Assembly (NCBI GenBank): GCA_964586655.1
Contig: CAZPGY010000016.1
Location: 1 to 62,587 of the forward strand
Source: JAJYSO01 sp964586655
Lineage (GTDB): Bacteria > Bacteroidota > Bacteroidia > Flavobacteriales > Flavobacteriaceae
Direction of reading: 5' to 3'
DNA length: 62,587 bases
Positions 1-7,950 of this stretch are shown piece by piece. The notes under the pieces are model-generated. The model had not been told where the DNA came from and did not search any database. It worked only from the letters and a program-made list of their open reading frames with translations. The stretch's first letter is position 1; every line of letters starts with the position of its first letter. Position numbers and translations under genes: made by a program.

Positions 1-41
1 GAAAACCTTTGAAAAAGTGTAATAATAATGGTCAACGTATT

Positions 42-857
42 TCAGGACAAGACATACGTGTATAACTCTTTTTGTTGATATGACTGATATGGATTTTTTA
101 AATTGATTAGGGGTAAATTACTCGGCATTCTGGACAGTCCGGAGGTGTGGTTGGCCAATTCTTTAAAAGTAATGGTGACTGAATCGTGAAAAGGAAACGA
201 AAAATAAGGGTTGATAGGGGCGTTTAATGCTACCTTATTTTTTTGAACCATTTGGGCTAAGACCGTGGCGGTAAAGAGTTTGGTAATAGAACCTATTTCA
301 AAAATACTATCTTGATTAACAATGCTTTTTAGGGTGTCTTTTTCTTTTAATACCCCATAAAAATGGGTGTTGTCTTTGTTGAGTATAGCAATAGCCAATT
401 GTGTGTGATTAGGAAACGCTTTTGCCTGTTTAGCAATGGCTTTTGCTATTGGTTGAGGAAAATCGGCAAGCTCAGAAACAACCGGGTTTCTCGATTCTTG
501 GTAAGGTTTAATAGCAAAGGTAGTAAGTTGTTGCGCCTTGTTTACCGCAAGAATGATAGTCATGGTACCTTTCTCAAAAACAGCTTTGTATGCAGCTACT
601 TTTTTAGGAGACAGGGCTAAAAAGGAAGTTTGTTCTAATTTGCCAAAATGTTGGTAAACAGCACTTAAAAATTGGTTGGTTTTAGGCAGTGGTAAAAGCT
701 GTTGCATACTTTCTGAAAACGATTGATATACGGCTTCGTAATCTTGTGCATTGTAATGCTTTTGAAAGTTTTGTACGGCTTGGTCATACGCTTTAGTCTG
801 CGCCAAAGCCGTATTAAGAGAAAATAGGAATAAGAAGACAACAAATATTTTTTTCAT
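42..857 (-). pseudogene. Serine hydrolase (beta-lactamase family), C-terminally truncated
   Basis: This encodes the N-terminal part of a secreted serine beta-lactamase-like hydrolase. The start at 857 is chosen because it opens a clean signal peptide (MKKIFVVFLF, cleavage near ALAQ); the in-frame upstream extension is not signal-like. Residues 21-130 resemble the DUF3887-type N-terminal domain found in front of such hydrolases. The catalytic S-x-x-K motif is present as SITK at residues 190-193. The reading frame stops at residue 271, just after the region that normally precedes the Y-x-N motif. Family members of this architecture are far longer, so the Y-x-N and HxG motifs are missing. None of the three frames continues convincingly to base 1. 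The break falls at a sequence starting TGTCTTGTCC on the gene strand, which may be the end of an insertion sequence lying outside the window. I treat it as a disrupted gene. Confidence 0.7.
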
Positions 858-978
858 AATAAAGTTTTTATTGAAAAACAACATAGTAACCTGTTGTGCA
901 TTGGTGATTCGTTTTGCTACCAAATATTATTTGATACTTAAAAAGAATCCGTTAAATGCACAACAGGTTTTAGTAAGT

Positions 979-3477
979 TTATTTAACGGCTCCTTGGCCG
1001 CTTCCGTTTCCTTTTTGAATACGACTTTCTTGTTGTTTGATACTAGATTCTTTGTGTTTGCGAACCTTTACTTTTTGGTTCCCAAAATTCCAGGTAAAAG
1101 TAAGGTTTACGGCACGGTCATTCAATTTAAACTGATTGTGAAGGTGTAAGTTACCAAAATCTGTATTGGTTGCAAATTTCATAGACTGAAAAACGTCTTG
1201 CACATTAAGTTTAATAGAGCCCCGGTTGTTCCATAACGATTTTTGTACACCTATAGAAATCATTTTTATAGGATCTATTTTAAACGGTCCCATAATAGAA
1301 GCACCGCGATACATACCGGTTAATTCTGCTTTCCAACCTTGTGCTATACGAAAGCTTTGGTAGGTGTTTAGCATAAATGAAGCAAAGCCTTTGTCTAGTT
1401 GAAAGCCGTTGTATAGCCCTTCATATCGGTTGTAAAAAAACTGTGCAGAGTTGTAAGTGCTCCACCATTTTGTTATGGTAACAGGAATACTTAAACTCAA
1501 CCGGATATTATCCATCTGGCTAATGTTGTCTTGGGTTTGGTGTATGATATGGGTTATATCGTTTTGTCGAACCACCCGCGCCATAATATCGTTTGTGCGG
1601 CTATAACTCAATACCGCGTTATAACTTCTTTTAAAGGTATAAGTTAAGGCAAATTTATTGGTGTATTCCGGTTGTAAATAAGGATTTCCGGAATGATAGG
1701 TATATTCATCCACATAAAACACAAACGGATTTAAACTCTGGTAGTTAGGTCGATGAATACGTCGTGTATATGACAGACTTAGTATATTGTTTGGGTTAAT
1801 CGTTTTTGACAAGGTGATGTTAGGGAACAAATCAATATAATGTTGCTCATTAATAGAGTCTGTAGTGACTTGGTTGGTTTTTATATTGGCTTGTTCTGCC
1901 CGAAAACCTACTTTGGCACTCCAACCTTTGGTAAATGTTTTATCTAAACTTACATAAGCAGCGTTTACATTTTCTTTATAGATAAAATGATTGGTATTTC
2001 TCGCATCGTTTTCCCAACTTCCATTATCATTTAGTTCAAATTTACTGTTGTTATCGGTTTTTACGAAGCTGGTTTTTAGTCCGGCTGATAGTTTATAATT
2101 ATTTTTTAAAACCTGTGTATAATCTAATTTGGCAGCATAAATATTAATATCATTCGGTTGCTTTCCACGTCTTTTTAACGGGGTGCCAATCGTATTTCCT
2201 GAGGCATCTTTAATAGAGGTTTGTATAGACTGTGGGCTGGTTTGATAAAAGTGACTATAGTCTAAATTAGCTGTTAGAGCGCTTCCTTTATCATCTAATT
2301 TAAGGTTGTAGTGCAGGTTTCCTTGCTCGTTTTCCCAGTTATAACCATTGTGGTTTTTAGAGGTTGAAATAGAATCTAAACTACCGGAAGCATTTAAAAA
2401 ATGAATAGGACTAAAGCTGTTAAAATCGCCGTTATTAAACGAACCATTTAATACAAATCCAATACTTTGGTTATCATCAATTTGGTAATCCATCCCCAAT
2501 TGTGCGGTTTGATTATGCCCTTTAATTTCCATCTGACTAGATTGCGTCATAAGACTTGTCAACGCATTGGTGTTGGGATCAATAAACTGCCGAGTCATAT
2601 CCATATTAAATTCATTGCGCTGGTGCTTGTAGTTGTAGTTAGCATAAAAACTTAATTTTTTACCACCATAATTTACATTTACCCCGCCGTTATATTTCCA
2701 AAACTGTCCGTAACCGGCCCCCAGTTTAAGACTTCCATTCCAGCCGGTGGCTACTTTCTTTTCCATAATGATGTTAATAATGCCGGCGGTTCCCTCTGCA
2801 GAATATTTTGCCGGGGGTTGATCCATCAACGCAATTTTAGCAACCGAGCCTGCAGGAACATTTTTTAGAAAAGCCGCAAGTTGATCACCGGATAGATGAG
2901 TTGGTCGGCCATTAATCATTACCATAACGCCGCTTTTTCCATTTAAAGAAATTTTGTCGTTTTGATCTACAAAAACGCCCGGAGATTTTCGGAGTAAATC
3001 CATTAGCGAATTGCCCGCACTCATACTAGTGTTTTCTAAATTTACAAGGGTTTGCCCTGGTTTGTACTCAATTAAAGGGCGGGTGCCTGTAATAAATACA
3101 GTCTCCAGAGTATTATTAGACTGAAGAGTAAGGGGTGGTAAGTTAATGGTGGTATGTGCCGGCCCTATCTGAAAAGGTTGACTTATAGTTGGTTTAAACC
3201 CAATTAATTGCACTTTAACATAATAATGACCTTGGGGAATGGCCTTGATAATAAAATTTCCTAAGGAGTCTGCGGCTACACTTTTTACCAGACTAGAGTC
3301 GGTTGCTTTGTGCAAGTGTACATATAAATAAGGAATGGCTTTGCTTTGCCAGTCTTGTATATGGCCGGTAATAGTTCCGAGGGCAGTGCTATTTTCTTGC
3401 GCATTAGTTTGATGTGATACAGCAAAAAACAAGCTGAATAGAAGTAAACAAAAAGAGATGTTTTTAGCAGTTTTCAT
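979..3477 (-). CDS. TonB-dependent outer-membrane beta-barrel receptor (OMP_b-brl_3 type)
   Basis: This is an 832-residue outer-membrane receptor. A signal peptide (residues 1-26, ending TNAQ) is followed by a carboxypeptidase-regulatory-like beta-sandwich (about 33-115, opening GTITGHIQDW). Next comes a plug domain (about 120-240, with the phrases LRKSPGVFVDQ and MINGRPTHLSG), then a long beta-barrel rich in aromatic and Asn/Asp strands. The barrel matches the outer membrane protein beta-barrel family common in flavobacteria. No substrate can be deduced, and there is no SusD partner. A divergent LytS/LytTR two-component pair begins 272 bases away; this neighbour relation is common for the family and suggests, but does not prove, control by that pair. 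Confidence 0.9.
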   Translation of the reverse strand: MKTAKNISFCLLLFSLFFAVSHQTNAQENSTALGTITGHIQDWQSKAIPYLYVHLHKATDSSLVKSVAADSLGNFIIKAIPQGHYYVKVQLIGFKPTISQPFQIGPAHTTINLPPLTLQSNNTLETVFITGTRPLIEYKPGQTLVNLENTSMSAGNSLMDLLRKSPGVFVDQNDKISLNGKSGVMVMINGRPTHLSGDQLAAFLKNVPAGSVAKIALMDQPPAKYSAEGTAGIINIIMEKKVATGWNGSLKLGAGYGQFWKYNGGVNVNYGGKKLSFYANYNYKHQRNEFNMDMTRQFIDPNTNALTSLMTQSSQMEIKGHNQTAQLGMDYQIDDNQSIGFVLNGSFNNGDFNSFSPIHFLNASGSLDSISTSKNHNGYNWENEQGNLHYNLKLDDKGSALTANLDYSHFYQTSPQSIQTSIKDASGNTIGTPLKRRGKQPNDINIYAAKLDYTQVLKNNYKLSAGLKTSFVKTDNNSKFELNDNGSWENDARNTNHFIYKENVNAAYVSLDKTFTKGWSAKVGFRAEQANIKTNQVTTDSINEQHYIDLFPNITLSKTINPNNILSLSYTRRIHRPNYQSLNPFVFYVDEYTYHSGNPYLQPEYTNKFALTYTFKRSYNAVLSYSRTNDIMARVVRQNDITHIIHQTQDNISQMDNIRLSLSIPVTITKWWSTYNSAQFFYNRYEGLYNGFQLDKGFASFMLNTYQSFRIAQGWKAELTGMYRGASIMGPFKIDPIKMISIGVQKSLWNNRGSIKLNVQDVFQSMKFATNTDFGNLHLHNQFKLNDRAVNLTFTWNFGNQKVKVRKHKESSIKQQESRIQKGNGSGQGAVK

Positions 3478-3749
3478 GAGTACGGCTTTATAATAAAAAT
3501 GAAAAATTCAATTTAAAAGATCGAAGGTGTTTCGATTTTCTGATACAAATAAACGGGGTAGGGGAGCTTCTATAAAAATGTTTTCGGTAGATTGCCCTAT
3601 AAGACAGATAAAACCCAACATAAAACCCATTAATACATTTTATAAGACGTTTAGCCGGGTTGGTCAACAAATTATGGGCGTTTGTCGTCGATTTTTAGTG
3701 ATTCGTAGGTTTGTGAAAGTTTTCTTTCCTTTTTTTCCTATTTTCGTGT

Positions 3750-4883
3750 ATGGATTTTTGGAAAAGACTGTGGGAAAAGAGTTTTGAGGTAAGGGGCTAT
3801 CGCATCACACTTCACCTTATTTTTTGGGCGTTATTTTTTACCGCCTTTTCATTTTATACATACCACTTACTGGTCATTACGCATTGGCAAGGCATCAACT
3901 TATTTAAAAGTTGGTTGATTAGTATGGGGCTTAATATCGTATTGGTTTTGGCGAGTTATTACGTTACTATTCGCACAGCCTATAAATACTTAGTCAAAAA
4001 ACATAATTACACGAAGTTTTTTATAAGCCTTATTGCAAATGTTATAGGTTTTTCAATAGGATTATGGTTTGTAAAAGTAGCTAAGTATGAACTCCTATTC
4101 TATTTTGAAATTCCCTCTCCTAAAGGGAGGATGGATATATATGAAATATTTGAAAATCGTTATTTCTGGTTTATTATTCAAATGGTAATTGTCTATTTTG
4201 CTTTGTTGTGTGTGCCGGTAACGGCTAAGTTTTTTAGAGATCAGATGCGACAACAACAAAAAGAAATGGCATTGCAAAAACAAAATATGCGACTGCAGAT
4301 GGATTTTTTAAAAGCACAAATTCACCCGCATTTTCTTTTTAATACATTAAACAATATTTACTCTTTAAATTTAGCGGCGCAGAGCGAAAAAGCTTCGCAG
4401 ATGATTTCTAAGTTGTCTTCTCTTTTACGGTATGTACTTTACCAAGGAAAAGATGAATTTATCGCGCTGGAGAATGAGCTCAAAATGTTGCAAGATTTTA
4501 TTAATTTAGAAGCCATCCGATCCGACAATTTAGATTTAACGCTAGACTTTCCTGAAGAAGTTTCTCCAGAAATTTATTTACCTCCTTTTTTGTTATTGCC
4601 CTTGGTAGAAAATGCCTTTAAACACGGGGTAAATGCACAGTTAGATCGTTCTTTTGTGCATATATCGCTACGCGTTTCAACAGCCTTTATTCAGTTAGAG
4701 GTTGGCAATAGTTTTGATAAAGATTATCGCCATAAAAACGCCGGCGGATTGGGGCTGTCTAGCCTGAAACAACGACTGCAATATTATTATCCCAAGAGTT
4801 ATAAGTTAACCATAACCGAAAAAGAAAATCAGTATACCACTCAACTTCAAATCCCTTTACAATGTCCCAAATTCACTGCTTAA
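3750..4883 (+). CDS. LytS-type sensor histidine kinase
   Basis: This is a 377-residue membrane sensor kinase of the His_kinase (LytS/YehU) family. Four hydrophobic segments lie at about residues 21-45, 57-75, 87-110 and 137-155. A coiled-coil stretch rich in Gln and Lys (165-190) leads to the dimerisation and phosphoacceptor motif HPHFLFNTLNN, with the conserved His at 194. The ATP-binding domain follows, with the N-box LVENAFKHG and a late GLGLSSLKQRL. There is no obvious extracellular ligand-binding domain, so the signal is probably sensed through the membrane part. The gene overlaps the next one by 22 bases, which points to translational coupling with the LytTR regulator. Confidence 0.93.
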   Translation: MDFWKRLWEKSFEVRGYRITLHLIFWALFFTAFSFYTYHLLVITHWQGINLFKSWLISMGLNIVLVLASYYVTIRTAYKYLVKKHNYTKFFISLIANVIGFSIGLWFVKVAKYELLFYFEIPSPKGRMDIYEIFENRYFWFIIQMVIVYFALLCVPVTAKFFRDQMRQQQKEMALQKQNMRLQMDFLKAQIHPHFLFNTLNNIYSLNLAAQSEKASQMISKLSSLLRYVLYQGKDEFIALENELKMLQDFINLEAIRSDNLDLTLDFPEEVSPEIYLPPFLLLPLVENAFKHGVNAQLDRSFVHISLRVSTAFIQLEVGNSFDKDYRHKNAGGLGLSSLKQRLQYYYPKSYKLTITEKENQYTTQLQIPLQCPKFTA

Positions 4884-5581
4884 TAGTCGATGATGAACCC
4901 TTGGCGCGTAAGTTGGTAAAAAGCCATGTTGATCGGCTGCCTAATTGGGAAGTGGTAGCCACGTGTAAAAATGCTTTAGAAGCTTATGAGATTATCATGT
5001 CTCAATCGATAGATGTACTCTTTTTAGATATTAATATGCCGGTGGTAAATGGTACCGATTTTTACCGTTCGTTAAAAAAGCCACCCCTCTTAATTTTTAC
5101 AACGGCTTATCCCGATTATGCCGTTGAAGGCTTTGAACTAGATGCTATTGATTACCTGGTAAAGCCCATAACATTCGACCGATTTTTAAAAGCCGCTAAT
5201 CGGGCAGAAGAACGCTATCATGCGGCAAAAGAAAAAGGGAAAGAATTGGTCGTAACCAACTCCGTTCTTCCGGAAACCGATTTTATTTTTATCAAACATT
5301 TTAGCAAGTTAATAAAGGTAAATTTTGAAGACATAAAATACCTAGAAGCCCAAAAAGATTTTGTAAAATTTGTAACGAATAACAAAGAACTTCTGGCCGG
5401 AATGACCATGAAGTTAGCCGAAGAACAGCTTCCGTCTGCTCTTTTTATTCGTGTACATCGATCGTATATTATTGCCATTAAGGCTGTAACGGCTATGTAT
5501 GGCAACGTTATAGAAATAGGGAAAACCCAAATTCCGATAGGAGCCAGTTACAAAGAAGCAGTGCTTCAACGGTTTAAATAA
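4862..5581 (+). CDS. LytTR-family response regulator
   Basis: This 239-residue response regulator has a receiver domain (1-120) with the acidic pocket DDE at 10-12, the phosphorylation site Asp56 in LFLDINMP, and the conserved Lys101 in LVKPI. A LytTR DNA-binding domain follows (about 138-239), with the typical phrases KYLEAQKDFVKF and FIRVHRSYII. It is the cognate partner of the overlapping LytS-type kinase. The likely target, judged only by position, is the divergent outer-membrane receptor gene. Confidence 0.94.
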   Translation: MSQIHCLIVDDEPLARKLVKSHVDRLPNWEVVATCKNALEAYEIIMSQSIDVLFLDINMPVVNGTDFYRSLKKPPLLIFTTAYPDYAVEGFELDAIDYLVKPITFDRFLKAANRAEERYHAAKEKGKELVVTNSVLPETDFIFIKHFSKLIKVNFEDIKYLEAQKDFVKFVTNNKELLAGMTMKLAEEQLPSALFIRVHRSYIIAIKAVTAMYGNVIEIGKTQIPIGASYKEAVLQRFK

Positions 5582-5795
5582 ATAAGTTCAAGCTGCTAGG
5601 GTAAAAACTTTTAGCCTCCATTGAGTGAATCATTTATAAATGCTGTGCTTTATTTCTTATACTAGCTTATCAATCAAAACGTATAGGTCAGTTAACCCAC
5701 ATTTCTCGTTAAAAAAATCACGTTTCAATTAGAATCGGTAAAGAGCTGTTCCAAATTTGCATTGAATCAGAGATAAGCTTCACACACTTTAAAGT

Positions 5796-7015
5796 ACTCC
5801 CCATTTCCTGGACCAATATCAGGCAGACTTAAGTTTGTTTTTGGTTTGACAATAATACAAATTTATGGGCTTTTGGTCTTTTATTCCTTGATGTTTCCTT
5901 TGATTATATCCTTTTATAAATTCATCTATTCCTCGGTATAGTTCTAAACCGGATTTCAAGGGGTTCAGGTAAATGTAATCATACTTTATGTCTCCAAAAC
6001 CGTTCAATATAAATGTTATTCAGTGCCCGGCCTTTGCCATCCATACTGATTTTTACTTGATGTTCTTTTAAGCAATTTATCCAGTTGTTGGAAGTGTATT
6101 GGCTTCCTTGGTCAGAATTTATAATCTCCGGTGTTCCATATTTGTCAAATAATTCTTCCACCAGTTCAGTTTGTGTTTCTTTATCCAAGCTGTTCGATAG
6201 CTGCCAACCCAGCAAGTACCGACTATAGACATCGATTACGGCAGTTAGGTACATAAAGCCTTTTCGCATTGGGATATAAGTAATGTCAATACTCCAAACC
6301 TGATTAGGACGGTTGATGTTCAGCCCTCTCAATAGGTAAGGATGAATGTATTTTGCACGTCCGAGCTTGCTCAAATTTGGCTTTGGGTATACGGCATTTA
6401 TATTCATCTTTCACATTAATCGTCTTACTCTTTTCGGGTTGACTTTACATCCGGTTTCTTCTAATTCATTGACCATTCTAATTACTCCGAAGCTTGGGTG
6501 TTTTAAATGAATCTTATCGATCTCTTTCATCAGTTGGAGATTGAGATCAGACTCCCCTAAAGGTTTGAAATACAGGCTGCTCCTGCTAACAGTAAGCAGC
6601 TTACATTGTTTGCGTTGACTTAGCTTTTTATGTTTTGGCTCAACCATTTCCAATCTTGTTTTCATAGGTCGGTTCTGTACAAGTTTTTTTTTTAGAAAGT
6701 CATTTTCGATTTCCAACTGACCGATCTTTTGGTACAGTTTGTCCGTTTGATCTTTGTCTTTTTTCTTTTTAGACGATCTTTTTTCAAAAACTCCTTCCGA
6801 ATTTTCTAAAAACCTTCGTTTCCAAGTGCTTATTTGGTTGGGGGGAAGCTCAAACCGTTCTGCCAATTCTGAGAGTGTCTGGCGTTCTTTTAGGGCTTCA
6901 ATGGCCACTTTTGCTTTAAATTTCGATGAGAATTTTCTCCTTTTATTTTTCATATCCATAGGGGTTAAAGTTAGTAAAAATTTCAACTTAGCCTGTGGTC
7001 TGAATTTTGGGGAGT
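5796..7015. mobile_element. IS3-family insertion sequence (decayed)
   Basis: A 1220-bp element is bounded by inverted ends ACTCCCC at 5796-5802 and GGGGAGT at 7009-7015. It is flanked by a 3-bp direct repeat AGT (5793-5795 and 7016-7018), the target-duplication size expected of IS3-family elements. Partial homology extends further into the ends (GGACC on the left against AGACC on the right). It carries one leftward transposase gene that is no longer intact. It lies between the LytTR regulator and the 3' end of the PhoB-type regulator. Confidence 0.85.
5819..6959 (-). pseudogene. IS3-family transposase (orfA+orfB), inactivated
   Basis: Three pieces make up one broken transposase. The first (6959 down to 6411) has an N-terminal helix-turn-helix orfA domain (NKRRKFSSKFKAKVAIEA), a leucine/lysine coiled coil and the start of orfB. 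It ends in RRLM followed by an in-frame TGA at 6411-6413, where homologues usually read Arg; CGA to TGA is the simplest change. The second piece (6407-5979) carries the DDE integrase core with the motifs WSIDITYIPM and NSDQGSQYTS. Near 5998-6005 the frame shifts after ERFWR. The third piece (to 5819) resumes with IKYDYIYLNPL and holds the C-terminal part. A run of ten A at about 6684-6693 lies at the orfA/orfB junction, where programmed frameshifting usually happens; here A and B read in one frame. Two independent lesions mean it is not autonomous. Confidence 0.88.
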
Positions 7016-7110
7016 AGTATATATGATTCCCGTTTAAAAAGAAATCTGAAGTAAATAAGCGATTAGATGAGGCCAGTAGAGCGTCGAAAGCTTGTATTAT
7101 GCGGCAGTGT

Positions 7111-7794
7111 TTAAGCCACAAATTTATACCCAACGCCTTTTACCGTTTGAAAAGTGGTGTTGCCGAGTTTTTCGCGAAGCTTGCGGATATGCACATCAAT
7201 GGTTCGTCCGCTGACAATAACGTCACGTCCCCACACGCGGTCGAGAATCGTATCGCGCGAGAATACCTTTCCGGGTTTAGAAGCCAACAAAAATAACAAC
7301 TCAAACTCTTTTCGCGGTAGAATGATTTCGCGGTCCTTATGCAGCACTTTATACGCCTCGCGATTGATGGTCAGTTCACCCACCTGACGGATGTTTTCTG
7401 AAGAATCATCTAAGGTTAAACGCCGCAAGAGTGCCTTCACTTTGCTGAGTAATACCTTAGGGCGAATAGGTTTGACGATATAGTCATCAGCGCCGACATC
7501 AAAACCGGCCATTTGCGAATAATCTTCCCCACGAGCGGTGAGAAAGGTGATGATCGTTTGCTTTAAATGCGCCATTTCCCGCAAGTGTTCACAAGTCTCC
7601 ATACCGTCCATCTCCGGCATCATAATATCTAAAATAATGAGATGTGGCGTCTTTTTGTCGGCTAACTTTAAGGCTTCTTTTCCATTTGAAGCTTTAAATA
7701 CCTGGTAGCCTTTAGCGGATAAATTATAGCCTATAATTTCTAAAATGTCGGGCTCGTCATCAACGAGCAAAATGCGGATATCTTGGTTTTTCAT
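7111..7794 (-). CDS. PhoB/OmpR-family response regulator
   Basis: This 227-residue regulator has a receiver domain (1-120) with DDE at 12-14, phosphoacceptor Asp56 in IILDIMMP and Lys108 in YIVKPI. It is followed by an OmpR/PhoB winged-helix DNA-binding domain (about 130-227), with SGRTIDVHIRKLREKLG and the C-terminal TVKGVGYKF. The overall sequence is closest to PhoB-type flavobacterial regulators. No histidine kinase gene is adjacent: downstream lies only about 95 bp of non-coding sequence and then the IS3 element. The gene diverges from a TonB-dependent receptor. The intergenic region holds 7-base direct repeats at 11-base steps on both strands, consistent with PhoB-type binding and perhaps autoregulation. 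Confidence 0.9.
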   Translation of the reverse strand: MKNQDIRILLVDDEPDILEIIGYNLSAKGYQVFKASNGKEALKLADKKTPHLIILDIMMPEMDGMETCEHLREMAHLKQTIITFLTARGEDYSQMAGFDVGADDYIVKPIRPKVLLSKVKALLRRLTLDDSSENIRQVGELTINREAYKVLHKDREIILPRKEFELLFLLASKPGKVFSRDTILDRVWGRDVIVSGRTIDVHIRKLREKLGNTTFQTVKGVGYKFVA

Positions 7795-7829
7795 AACGTT
7801 TCAAAAGTAGTAATTAATCCAAAACGCTA

Positions 7830-7901
7830 GGTTAAGAAAAGGTTATGCTTTCCGTTGAGTTGGTAACCTAAACGTGCACTTATCTTAATTTACCGCTAAC
7901 G
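7830..7901. promoter_or_regulatory. Candidate Pho-box-like phased direct repeats
   Basis: On the plus strand GGTAACC (7862), CTTAATT (7884) and GCTAACG (7895) fall on an 11-base grid. On the minus strand CTTAACC (7836-7830) and CATAACC (7847-7841) are also 11 bases apart, a 7+4+7 layout. PhoB-type regulators bind such 11-base tandem repeats. The plus set faces the TonB receptor and the minus set faces the regulator gene. The assignment is an inference; no exact TAnnTTTG element was seen before the receptor. Confidence 0.45.
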
Positions 7902-7950
7902 AACAACGTTTGTTGGTTTAGTTTCTTTGCAGAAACAAAAACTTGTATAC

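Noticed and set aside
7017..7133. Extension of the transposase frame beyond the IS end
   Set aside because: The first 40 or so residues lie outside the IS boundary defined by the target duplication; they are fortuitous open frame, not transposase.
7900..7916. Imperfect palindrome AACAACGTTTGTT before the TonB receptor
   Set aside because: It is not a true dyad when aligned with its reverse complement; the phased direct repeats nearby are the better signal.
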